A model generated the notes under the pieces. The model saw nothing but the letters and a program-made list of their open reading frames with translations. It was not told the origin of the DNA and made no database searches. Below, piece after piece: positions 27,481 through 36,179 of a DNA stretch of 64,000 bases. Position numbers and translations under genes: made by a program. Positions within the stretch are counted from its first letter, which is position 1. Each line of letters starts with the position of its first letter. This DNA comes from Rhodobacteraceae bacterium HTCC2150 (GTDB lineage: Bacteria > Pseudomonadota > Alphaproteobacteria > Rhodobacterales > Rhodobacteraceae): contig AAXZ01000002.1 of assembly GCA_000169395.1 (NCBI GenBank), positions 186,001 to 250,000 of the forward strand, written 5' to 3'.

Positions 27481-29340
27481 TTGCAAAATAAATATTTTGA
27501 TAACGCTAGGATTTCACCGATCCACCCTAAATCCTGTTTTTATTTCAGTAAATTTGAGGATCGGATCCCGTTAGCGCCTCAAAAACACAGCTCTATCGTA
27601 GAATTCCTTTGGCAAATGATGATGTCTGTCACAATTGCACTTGGTGCTTGGTACTTAATTTGGCGTTGGACATCATCATTAAACCCTGATGCTTTGGCGT
27701 TTTCTATTCTGGTTGCGACAGCCGAAACCCTCGCATATTTGGGCACCCTTTTATTCGCTTTTGATATTTGGTCGTGGGGCGACACCCCCCGCAAAATGGC
27801 ACCAAAAACACGGGCTAACGCTGGGTTATCTGGCAACGGGCCAATCAATATCGACATATTTATAACGACATATGATGAAGACCCAGAAATTGTTCGTCTC
27901 AGTATTAAAAACGCAAAAATGGTTAAGTCACCTCGAAACGCGAAAGTAAAAGTTTTCGTTCTGGATGACGGCGCCAGGTATTGTATGGCCCAAGTCGCCA
28001 AACAAGAGCAGGTCTCGTATCTTAGCCGATTGGACAACTTCGGCTATAAGGCGGGTAATCTTCGAAATGCCTTGTTCCACAGTACAGGCGATTTCTTTGC
28101 TATTTGTGATGCGGATACACGCCTATTCCCTAGTTTTTTGGAAAATACGTTGGGCTATTTTCGAGACCCTTCGGTGGCTTGGGTCCAAACGCCACATTGG
28201 TTTTACGACATTCCTGAATGCGACAGCTTCGGCAAAATATTAGTCAACTTCCCTCGACAGCTAACATTCTTAAAACTCAAAACCAAAAACGAAAAATCTA
28301 CAAATGACCAAGATCCTTTCCTTGTTGACCCAGGATATTTTTTTGATGTTATCCAACGACGTAGAAATAGGAACAACGCATCATTCTGTTGTGGTGCTGG
28401 TTCCATTCACCGTCGAGAAGCAGCATTTCAAGTTGCTAACATTCAATGGCAAAAATCTACTTTCAAATGCTCCAAACTCAATCCACTCAACGCCAAAATT
28501 ACGAAACGTTTTGCGATTCAACATTCGCAGATTGCGCCGTTTCAATTTCACGTGTCCGAGGACCTTCTTTCGTCGATTAAAGTGCATACAAATCCGAAAT
28601 GGAAATCAATCTACCATCCAATCGTCGAAAGTAAGATGCTGTCACCGTGGGGCATGAATGCATGGGCGGTACAGAAATTAAAGTACGCCGGCGGAACCTT
28701 TGACATAGCTATAAATCACAATCCAATTTTCAATTCGAAAATGCCATGGCGTCGAAAATTGCACTATCTTGCAACGTTTTTTTCCTATTTTTCATGCTTA
28801 TGGGTTTTGATCCTCTTGTTGACACCCATCCTCACTCTTTTCACGGGAATTATGCCTGTAAGTGCCTATTCTGTTGTGTTTTTTGCACATTTGCTACCAC
28901 TACTTATCACCAATGAAATTGCTATGATATTAGGTGGATGGGGGCACTCAACGCACAAAAGCGCACGCACGACGATAGCGACTCTTCCTATAAATCTACG
29001 CGCATTCTACTTGGCTCTAAGAGGCCAAAAATTTAAATTTCAACCAACCCCGAAGACACCCAAATTTGATGGTGCCCTTCGCTATATTCGGTTTCACTTA
29101 GGGATTCTTGTCTTAAGTTTTTTGGCCATCGTTTTTGGTTTTTGTAATTTTTTTCTATTCAACGGCACAAGTTCGGCTGCCTCACTAACTGTCAATGTAT
29201 TTTGGGCTTGTTGGAATGCCTGGTCAGTGATCCCCATCATTAGGGCCGCTTTCTGGAAACCTGCCAAAGGCCACGTTGCGCTCTCAACAAACAATTTGAA
29301 TTCTACAGAAGGAAGCCATCATCATGTCATCGCGAAATAA
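27481..29340 (+). CDS. Cellulose synthase-like family 2 glycosyltransferase, membrane
   Basis: This protein of about 619 residues has two N-terminal membrane helices, a cytoplasmic GT2 domain and a C-terminal block of about five helices. Catalytic motifs are visible: Asp162/163 (VLDDGA), DxD at 210-212 (CDADT), SED at 359-361 and QKLKY at 398, a variant of QxxRW. Processive synthases of the BcsA type make beta-glucans and export them through their own helices. The PilZ domain of BcsA is absent, so c-di-GMP activation by that route is not expected. No ATG precedes residue 46; TTG at 27469 or 27481 is the likely start. Base composition looks AT-rich. Confidence 0.85.
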   Translation: MQNKYFDNARISPIHPKSCFYFSKFEDRIPLAPQKHSSIVEFLWQMMMSVTIALGAWYLIWRWTSSLNPDALAFSILVATAETLAYLGTLLFAFDIWSWGDTPRKMAPKTRANAGLSGNGPINIDIFITTYDEDPEIVRLSIKNAKMVKSPRNAKVKVFVLDDGARYCMAQVAKQEQVSYLSRLDNFGYKAGNLRNALFHSTGDFFAICDADTRLFPSFLENTLGYFRDPSVAWVQTPHWFYDIPECDSFGKILVNFPRQLTFLKLKTKNEKSTNDQDPFLVDPGYFFDVIQRRRNRNNASFCCGAGSIHRREAAFQVANIQWQKSTFKCSKLNPLNAKITKRFAIQHSQIAPFQFHVSEDLLSSIKVHTNPKWKSIYHPIVESKMLSPWGMNAWAVQKLKYAGGTFDIAINHNPIFNSKMPWRRKLHYLATFFSYFSCLWVLILLLTPILTLFTGIMPVSAYSVVFFAHLLPLLITNEIAMILGGWGHSTHKSARTTIATLPINLRAFYLALRGQKFKFQPTPKTPKFDGALRYIRFHLGILVLSFLAIVFGFCNFFLFNGTSSAASLTVNVFWACWNAWSVIPIIRAAFWKPAKGHVALSTNNLNSTEGSHHHVIAK

Positions 29341-30652
29341 TTTTACGGCATTGGGCATCAATGTTGCTTTTCTCTTGGGTCTTAGTGGTGCAGCAGGAAT
29401 TGCAATTGCTGTCGATTCCCCTCCTGCGCGCAATTATCACAAAGCGATTGATCCCGCGAAAAGAACTGCCGCGTCAATTGCCTTGCAACGTGTCACTCAG
29501 CGCACTCTCACATCCAAGGAAGTTGACGCCGCGAATGCCGCATGGAGTTACATCAAAAACAATACACAATCAGAAACCGGATTTGTAAATTCTGTAGATA
29601 ATTTTCCTTCGACCACGCTGTGGGACCTTGGTTCATATATATTTGCCCTAATTGCAGCAGAAAAAATTGGGGTTATCGAGGCACCGGAACTGGTAAATCG
29701 AGCGGACCTCGTGGTGCACTCGCTAAGCAGACTCCCGCTCGTTGACGGGCTTCTACCTAACAAGGTGTATAATACTAAAACGCTCGCAATGACGGATTAT
29801 GAAAACAATCCCTCAATTGGCGGAATTGGATGGTCCGCGCTGGATTTGGGTCGCCTCCTACTCGCCTTAAAAGTACTCAGCAATCGAGTTCCAGAGTTGG
29901 ATACAAAAATTAGAAAATTGAACACATCCTGGTCGCTGGCAGAAATGTCAAAAAATGGCTACCTTTCCGGATCCCACCGTTTAAACAGCCAATCACTGGA
30001 GCGTCGCCAAGAGGGACGAATTGGATATGAACAATACGCTGCCCGAGCAGCATTGTTATATGGATTGGATGCGTTGCATGCCGCGACGCCAGTCGACAAT
30101 CTAACTTGGAAAAAAGTGGAAGGGGTGAATATTCCGATCGATGTTAGACGATTTCAGGATTTTAGTGCAATTACGCCAATAACAAGTGAGCCATACTTTA
30201 TGATGGCCCTTGAAATGGGATTGGATACGGATAGCAGCCTACACGCGTTCCAAGTTTATCGTGCGCAAGAAGCGCGGTTTACAAAGACTGGAATACGAAC
30301 GTTAGTTTCAGAAGATCACCTAAATGACGCGCCCTATTTTGCCTATAGTACGGTTTTTGGAAACGGAAAGAGCTGGGCAGTTCTTGGTGAGGACGGGACT
30401 GAGTACCCTGATTTTCGAACCATAAGTTTGAAGTCAGCATTTGCTTGGAACGCGATTTATCAAACCAAATACACGCACGAAACCCTGGCATTGTTGGATG
30501 ATCTCAAATCCAACGAAGATGGGTGGATGGCCGGTCGTTTTGAAAATTCTTCCGAAAATAATACAGCTTTGTCTTTGAATACGAACGCGATTGTTCTTGA
30601 ATCCTTACACTACACAGAATTTGGGTCATTCCTAAATTCATACCGACACTAA
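29324..30652 (+). CDS. DUF3131 protein, exported (copy 1)
   Basis: This 442-residue protein has an N-terminal signal or anchor (residues 8-29) and a DUF3131 region with 'FVNSVDNFPSTTLWDLGSY', 'LPNKVYNTKT', 'ALDLGRLL' and 'RRQEGRIGYEQYAARA'. The helical-repeat look recalls (alpha/alpha)-toroid glycoside-active folds, but no activity is proven. It overlaps the glycosyltransferase gene by 17 bases with GAAGGAAG upstream, so the two are co-translated. It is a divergent paralogue of the gene at 32331-34031. Periplasmic glycan processing is a reasonable guess. Confidence 0.85.
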   Translation: MSSRNNFTALGINVAFLLGLSGAAGIAIAVDSPPARNYHKAIDPAKRTAASIALQRVTQRTLTSKEVDAANAAWSYIKNNTQSETGFVNSVDNFPSTTLWDLGSYIFALIAAEKIGVIEAPELVNRADLVVHSLSRLPLVDGLLPNKVYNTKTLAMTDYENNPSIGGIGWSALDLGRLLLALKVLSNRVPELDTKIRKLNTSWSLAEMSKNGYLSGSHRLNSQSLERRQEGRIGYEQYAARAALLYGLDALHAATPVDNLTWKKVEGVNIPIDVRRFQDFSAITPITSEPYFMMALEMGLDTDSSLHAFQVYRAQEARFTKTGIRTLVSEDHLNDAPYFAYSTVFGNGKSWAVLGEDGTEYPDFRTISLKSAFAWNAIYQTKYTHETLALLDDLKSNEDGWMAGRFENSSENNTALSLNTNAIVLESLHYTEFGSFLNSYRH

Positions 30653-30714
30653 ATTTAACCTCAGAGTGATTCACAAAGGGATCTTAGAACTTCCAACTTG
30701 GCAATCTTTTAGGT

Positions 30715-32334
30715 TTATGGCTTGGCCGAGTGTAGCACCGTTCTCAGATATTCTGAAAGTGTCACGAATTCGCGCGATATTTGTGCTTGCACAATAGGTT
30801 TTTCCGCCTCATCAACCAGCGAAGGAACATCAACTTGCTTGATAGGCAAAGTTTTCGCGTCATTTTCCAGATCCGACAAAATTTTCATAACCATTCGATC
30901 TGAAAGCAGCGTTGAGGTGTCATTGCCTTCTGTACCCGTTCCTGCAATTTCCTTTTGTTCAGTTCCGTTGACTGAGGATTCCAACAACGTCAAAAGCAAC
31001 GACGCGCTGCTTTTTGAAATCCCAAGTTCTGAAGACAATTGAGTTATGGTATCCGTCGCCACAGGTGAAATTGGGGCTCGGCTATCACCCAACAAAGTCT
31101 TTGCTTCGTCTTCAAACCTCTTACTAACTTCTGAATCCATTTCAGAAGTTTTATTTCGCGCCGCAAGCAACTTTTCAAATATTTTTTCCACTTCATCGTT
31201 GGCCAATGCCGCGTCATTTGCTTTATTTACAGCCATTTCATCGTTGTAATTAGAAACCTCCGGCTTAATGGCTTTTGGTGCCGTATTTTCAGAAATGGCC
31301 AATTCAATAGTTTTCAAGTCGGACAAAACTTGTATCATGCTGATTTCTAACTTCGACAAACGAACTTGATAATCAAGCGATGAATCAACCCCCTTGCCCA
31401 AGGCATGTGCTTCTCCCCGATGAAAACTAGTCAAAGGAAGGGTTTCTCCTTCATCAATCATTGGATCATGCACAGAGTTCGGTTTGTTTTGCGCCAACAA
31501 GGCCTGGCGTAGGGCATCAATTTCCGAGCTTAATTGCTCCATTCCCTCACCTACCGCATTTGCATTCTGTAGTGTAGTGTTTCCCATCAAATTTGCGGTT
31601 TCATTGTCATCTGGAACCAATCGTGACGACCAAACGGAATCGTTGAAAGATGAATTTTCAGAAATTGGTGTGTTTGAGCTGGGAACAGGCCAATCACGCG
31701 GGAGAATTGTGTAATTTTGTTCGGCTGCAACCCATCGCAAATATGGAACAACAGCAGAAAACCCATTTAGAGAAATAGTGTGCACATCCTCAGAATCTCG
31801 CCGGATTATGAGCTCACCTCCTGCCATCAACAAAGTTTCCAAACGCGAATCCAATGGCAAAAAAAGCCGCTCTGGAAGTTGAAGTTCGCTGACGCCTTCG
31901 GAAACAAAAAACGTATCGCCTTCTAAAAGTTGATCAATTTTCAACTGAACACGACCACGAGAATCCAAAACAATTGTTAGGGCATCTTTTCTGGCAATAC
32001 ACAAAAGTGTTCGTGGCCGGCAAATTACTTCAAATACATCGGTGTCCAATCGCGGAGAGGTCGAAAATCGTGCATAACCATCTGGATCAAAGCGAAAATA
32101 GACGCCTTCCACAAGCCCTTCTTGGAACGTGTCCCACCCAAATGCGCCGCGTAAAGATTGTCGAGCTTGTCTTGCACCAATGGCAAAAGGAATTGCTGTA
32201 TCAATGACGGCATTTTCAGGATCGAATTGGTCAGCGGTTTTGGGGGGCAGTGCGCTTTGTGCCATTGCGCCACCAGTAAAATTTATTTGTCCAAACGCTA
32301 AAAGACATGTGGTTAGCAATAATTTGCGCATCAT
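30715..32334 (-). CDS. Exported protein of unknown function
   Basis: I do not recognise this protein of about 539 residues. It has a signal peptide (MMRKLLLTTCLLAFGQ...GGAMAQ), a structured N-terminal half (to about residue 225) with mostly beta-strand character and several Cys, and a polar, Ser/Glu/Asn-rich second half with helical stretches. It overlaps the DUF3131 copy 2 gene by 4 bases (ATGA), so it is the second gene of that minus-strand pair. A periplasmic role in the same export pathway is inferred from this coupling. Confidence 0.7.
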   Translation of the reverse strand: MMRKLLLTTCLLAFGQINFTGGAMAQSALPPKTADQFDPENAVIDTAIPFAIGARQARQSLRGAFGWDTFQEGLVEGVYFRFDPDGYARFSTSPRLDTDVFEVICRPRTLLCIARKDALTIVLDSRGRVQLKIDQLLEGDTFFVSEGVSELQLPERLFLPLDSRLETLLMAGGELIIRRDSEDVHTISLNGFSAVVPYLRWVAAEQNYTILPRDWPVPSSNTPISENSSFNDSVWSSRLVPDDNETANLMGNTTLQNANAVGEGMEQLSSEIDALRQALLAQNKPNSVHDPMIDEGETLPLTSFHRGEAHALGKGVDSSLDYQVRLSKLEISMIQVLSDLKTIELAISENTAPKAIKPEVSNYNDEMAVNKANDAALANDEVEKIFEKLLAARNKTSEMDSEVSKRFEDEAKTLLGDSRAPISPVATDTITQLSSELGISKSSASLLLTLLESSVNGTEQKEIAGTGTEGNDTSTLLSDRMVMKILSDLENDAKTLPIKQVDVPSLVDEAEKPIVQAQISREFVTLSEYLRTVLHSAKP

Positions 32335-34031
32335 AATTTTGTCTCCGATTGTACAGCATGCCTTAGAGCGGGCAGCCAATTATCTTGGGTAAATGGATCT
32401 GGAAGGTGTTTTCGTTCCCTGGCGTCTTGCTCGCGAAACGCGGTATACCAAACCTCGGTTTCACCTAAGTAGGGCGTGAGAAGTTTCCCCTGAACTTTGT
32501 GAAGCAACGATCCTAAAATAATGCCGTTAATGTTGGCGGTATAGATTTCAATCTTACCCTGCCCACCTTCGTAAAGCCCCTCATACATGCCGTTTTCAGG
32601 ATTATAGAGTTCAACAATCGCCTCAAACAAATCATCCGTGTAGGGCGTATCCCATAATGACCAAAGACCCATTGCAGCCTTGGCGGAAACCGCTGAATGA
32701 TCTGGTGCATAGTCACCGCGCGGGGTTACAGTATTCCAAGGATATCCATCCGAGAATATCGTGTCATAGGTAAAATATGGGGGGCCTTTGACGTTGTGCT
32801 CGGATCGCGCGGTTAAAAATCCAGTATGTGTGTAACGTTGTTCTTGTACCAAATAAATTCGATCTGCAAACTCCGCCCGCCATCCGTCTGAATGCATGCG
32901 GTCCTTACTGCTGTTACCATGTGGCATGTCAAAACCGAATTCTAAGCCATCCAGCAAATATGATTCTGTCACAACATAATTTTGAGAATGGAAAATCCGC
33001 GGATCACGACCATCATAGGGAACCGCCACACCAAATATACTCGCCGTCAGGAACGGCTCAGCGCGGTGGGCAAGCAACGGGCGAAAACCCCAAAGAGCAA
33101 ATCCCTTAGCTGCGTATTCTTCATAACCAAGCCGCCCTTCTTGAGCGTACTTAATCTCTTTGGTTTTTTTGTCGATATACGCGCCTACGAGCAGTCCCTC
33201 GGATGAAATTGCATTGGAGTAATCCCATTTCAAAAGAACGCTGTCGATGGTGTTGCCCAGATATGGATATCGGTTTTTTAATATCCGCATCCAAACAAGA
33301 AATCGCCCAATGTCTAATGCGGAAAAGCCAACTTCGCCCGGTTTGTTCGTATAATCAACCTGCGCACCCGTCTTGGTGTGGTACACTTTATTGGGCAATT
33401 CACCTCGAAAGAGTTTCAGCCCCTTAAATGTTGTAAGTAGGCGAAATACTCGATCATCAAATTCCGGTTTTTCGATCAAACAAAGTTCATAGGCGGAAAC
33501 CAAACCACTAATATAAGAGGCAGTATCCCACATGGTTGTCGAAGGAAAATTTCCAACAGAATTGGCAAGACCGGTTGTGGGTTGCGTAAATTTCTCAAAG
33601 TAATGCCATGCGACCTTAGCCGCGCGCATTTCGCGTTCGGTCAAAAAACCACGTCTGTCCTTAAACTTACGCACATACCCATTTCGACGCGTATACCCGA
33701 CAGGTAGATCAACGTCCAATTCTGCCTTTTCAAAGTAATCTTTGGGCATTTCACACATGCGCGGAACCCTTGGCGTTTTAGTTTCGCCATATGCAAGGCT
33801 GGTTGTAACCGAAGGACGATTTCCGCGCATCAAAGCCGGAATATCATCAAGATCACTGCCCGCAATAACAGGGTCAATTTCTTCCTCTTGATACAACATC
33901 ACACTACGCGCAACCTGACTCGCTGCAAAAGCAGTTGCCGTAATCACAAAGAAAGAGAGCGTAAAAGCAAGCAGACCAAAACGCGGCGTTTTTCGCGAGC
34001 TACCATAAAAGGAAGAAAGTCGTTTTTTCAT
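32331..34031 (-). CDS. DUF3131 protein, membrane-anchored (copy 2)
   Basis: This protein of about 566 residues has an N-terminal membrane anchor (about residues 18-40) and a DUF3131 region from about 120. It shares with copy 1 the blocks 'LANSVGNFPSTTMWDTASY', 'LPNKVYHTKTGAQVDY', 'ALDIGRFL', 'QEGRLGYEEYAAKG' and 'PPYFTYDTIFSDGYPW'. Several acidic residues conserved between the copies (the Glu of QEGR, the Asp of LWD/MWD) could be catalytic. The ATG at 34031 has AGGACG upstream. It is divergent from the ABC-HlyD pair. Confidence 0.85.
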   Translation of the reverse strand: MKKRLSSFYGSSRKTPRFGLLAFTLSFFVITATAFAASQVARSVMLYQEEEIDPVIAGSDLDDIPALMRGNRPSVTTSLAYGETKTPRVPRMCEMPKDYFEKAELDVDLPVGYTRRNGYVRKFKDRRGFLTEREMRAAKVAWHYFEKFTQPTTGLANSVGNFPSTTMWDTASYISGLVSAYELCLIEKPEFDDRVFRLLTTFKGLKLFRGELPNKVYHTKTGAQVDYTNKPGEVGFSALDIGRFLVWMRILKNRYPYLGNTIDSVLLKWDYSNAISSEGLLVGAYIDKKTKEIKYAQEGRLGYEEYAAKGFALWGFRPLLAHRAEPFLTASIFGVAVPYDGRDPRIFHSQNYVVTESYLLDGLEFGFDMPHGNSSKDRMHSDGWRAEFADRIYLVQEQRYTHTGFLTARSEHNVKGPPYFTYDTIFSDGYPWNTVTPRGDYAPDHSAVSAKAAMGLWSLWDTPYTDDLFEAIVELYNPENGMYEGLYEGGQGKIEIYTANINGIILGSLLHKVQGKLLTPYLGETEVWYTAFREQDARERKHLPDPFTQDNWLPALRHAVQSETKL

Positions 34032-34228
34032 TGAATGCGTCCTATGTTGCCCCATTGATAGAACGCCGAAAGTTAAAATCTACATAACCGGCAATCATAA
34101 AATTTCAGCTGTCTTGATCTTTAGTTTTGGTTAACTCAATCGAAATGATAAATTTACGAATTCCGACTATCGCTGGTGTTTGACGGGAACTTGAACAGAC
34201 GTATTCAAGCAAATCCCCCACGCAAAAT

Positions 34229-34234
34229 AGGAGG
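34229..34234 (+). promoter_or_regulatory. Consensus Shine-Dalgarno that sets a TTG start
   Basis: AGGAGG at 34229-34234 lies 7 bases before TTG at 34242. It is the best ribosome binding site around this gene and favours TTG 34242 over the upstream GTG at 34176, which has no such site. Confidence 0.7.
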
Positions 34235-34241
34235 CGATCCC

Positions 34242-36179
34242 TTGGCTGATTTCGTGAAGACCGACACCAAACCACCCTCAAATCAGCCATTGTTCCGCGA
34301 CCGTGCAATGCCACGGTGGGCCTTCATTCTAACCTGGCTTTTTGGTACGCTCAGCTCGCTATGCTGGATTTCGCTGGCTGTATTTGCGTTGCTTTTTCAA
34401 TCAATGGTTATTGAAACTGGAAATAAGGGCGCGATTCCAATCCTTGCCGTTCTTGCGGTTGTTCCGGTAATTGCGGCGTTGATTTTGGACTATTCCTACG
34501 TTCGAGCATTGGCAGGGTATGGCATGCAGCGTGGTCCTGCTGAATTACGCGTGCGGGCCGCTATTGCAGGCGTGTTGGTTCTTTGTTTAGCGTTCGTGCA
34601 TCCATTTTTACCATTAGGCATCGTTTTTGGTGGATTTACAGGTTTTGCCCTTGTCCGGCTTTACTGGGCAATCGTTGACCGTGATCGCCTTTGGGACTTT
34701 AACCCCGAAGAGGCGGCATCGATTTTTTCAGGTCGAGATAAATTGGGGTTCAAAATGGCGAAAAACACACCCCCAACATCGCCCAGTTTTCTGCGCAGCT
34801 TAAGGAATGTTGCCTCTGCTGTTGGTTTTGTGGTGACACTTGTTGTTGGAAGTTGGCTTGCGGCAAACAACGTAATTACCTCATCTGCTGTTTTTGCCGC
34901 AATTCTCTTCAGCCTTTGGTCAACCGAAGCAATTGGTTCTTACATTTCAATGCTTCAATTTGAAAAACCGCCGTCTTACACTCGCGCAGGGAATGTCATT
35001 CAAATTGAAGCACCTCTTGATGCAAAATCAGCTGACCACAAGGGATTGTGGGTTCACGATCTTTCAGTTTCTACGGATTGTGGTGAAAAACTGCTGAGCA
35101 ATATCAACATTGAGGTGCCCTCCGGCACTTTGGTTGGAATAATCGGCGCACCGGCCAGTGGTAAAAGCCTACTTTTATCTAGCCTGATTTCCCCTTTTGA
35201 TCTGTGTGCACTAAATATCGAAGGCTCTGTTGAATTCAACGAGGTAAATTTGTGGGACCGAAGTGCACGTTCACAAATTGTGCCTGCCGTATATTTGCCA
35301 AAAGAACCCATTCTATTGCCTACAAGTGGTTCACAAAATCTAACTTGTTTCCAAGACGATCGCGTCAAAGAACGTGCCCGTAAAGTTATGGAGCAAATGC
35401 TTTATTCCGGCGAAGCTGCTGACAGAATTCTAAACGCTCACGATGCCACTTTATTGTCTGCGAGCGAACAAAAAGCACTTAGTTTTGCGCGGGCATTCAT
35501 CCTGAACCCTGGTTTATATCTTATTGATCAGCCCGAGGTCAGCGCATCAGAAGCAATGATCGCCGCCCTTTGCCAGCGTTTTCAGATAGAACGCCGCGCT
35601 GGTCGATCCTTTGTGGTTGCGACCGATAACCGTGCCATCCATGAAATGGCCGACTTTCTGTTGGTCATGAGCGACGGAAAAGTCATCGATTATGGGCCAT
35701 CTGATGATGTGCGCGCACGTATGTCTTCGGGTTGGGCCCGTTTGGTTGTTGATCGGAATTTGGACAGCGAAGAAACCGTTCAAAATTGGATCCGAAGTCA
35801 CTTTCGTCGTGATGGAGATGAAAAAAATCGACGTAATATCAGCATTGTTGCATCCGAAATGCTCGCGCTGTCATGCCAAGATGCCACTTCTTTTGCAGAG
35901 GATCGAGTTAGCTTTGATTTTAAGCACCAAAAAGAACAGTGCATTTTACGCTTTAAGGATCAGGGTGAGCTTTTGACTAGTGGCCAAATGGCAAAGGCCG
36001 GCGCAACAAATTCCGTAAATTCTAACAGCGATGAGCAAACTGCATTGGCCCGCGTATTGCGGGGAACTTTGTCGTTTGATCAATCACTTGTCGATGGGGT
36101 ACGTACCGTTTCGGTTACAATAAAAACATATGACCCTAGGCTGACCAAACGCGATCAGGTTGTTGAAAATGCCGATTAG
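34242..36179 (+). CDS. ABC-type export protein with degenerate ATPase and extra C-terminal domain
   Basis: This protein of about 645 residues has a membrane part with about six helices (to about residue 260), then an ABC ATPase-like domain and an extra C-terminal domain. Walker A is intact (GAPASGKS), but the Q-loop Gln is Lys (YLPKEP), the signature is LSASEQ, Walker B reads LYLIDQP with Gln instead of the catalytic Glu, and the H-loop His is lost (VVATDN). ATP hydrolysis is therefore doubtful. The C-terminal domain (bases 35778-36140) shares RDGDE and VASEM, with identical spacing, with the ABC protein at 58253-60400. It overlaps the HlyD-like gene. Confidence 0.78.
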   Translation: MADFVKTDTKPPSNQPLFRDRAMPRWAFILTWLFGTLSSLCWISLAVFALLFQSMVIETGNKGAIPILAVLAVVPVIAALILDYSYVRALAGYGMQRGPAELRVRAAIAGVLVLCLAFVHPFLPLGIVFGGFTGFALVRLYWAIVDRDRLWDFNPEEAASIFSGRDKLGFKMAKNTPPTSPSFLRSLRNVASAVGFVVTLVVGSWLAANNVITSSAVFAAILFSLWSTEAIGSYISMLQFEKPPSYTRAGNVIQIEAPLDAKSADHKGLWVHDLSVSTDCGEKLLSNINIEVPSGTLVGIIGAPASGKSLLLSSLISPFDLCALNIEGSVEFNEVNLWDRSARSQIVPAVYLPKEPILLPTSGSQNLTCFQDDRVKERARKVMEQMLYSGEAADRILNAHDATLLSASEQKALSFARAFILNPGLYLIDQPEVSASEAMIAALCQRFQIERRAGRSFVVATDNRAIHEMADFLLVMSDGKVIDYGPSDDVRARMSSGWARLVVDRNLDSEETVQNWIRSHFRRDGDEKNRRNISIVASEMLALSCQDATSFAEDRVSFDFKHQKEQCILRFKDQGELLTSGQMAKAGATNSVNSNSDEQTALARVLRGTLSFDQSLVDGVRTVSVTIKTYDPRLTKRDQVVENAD

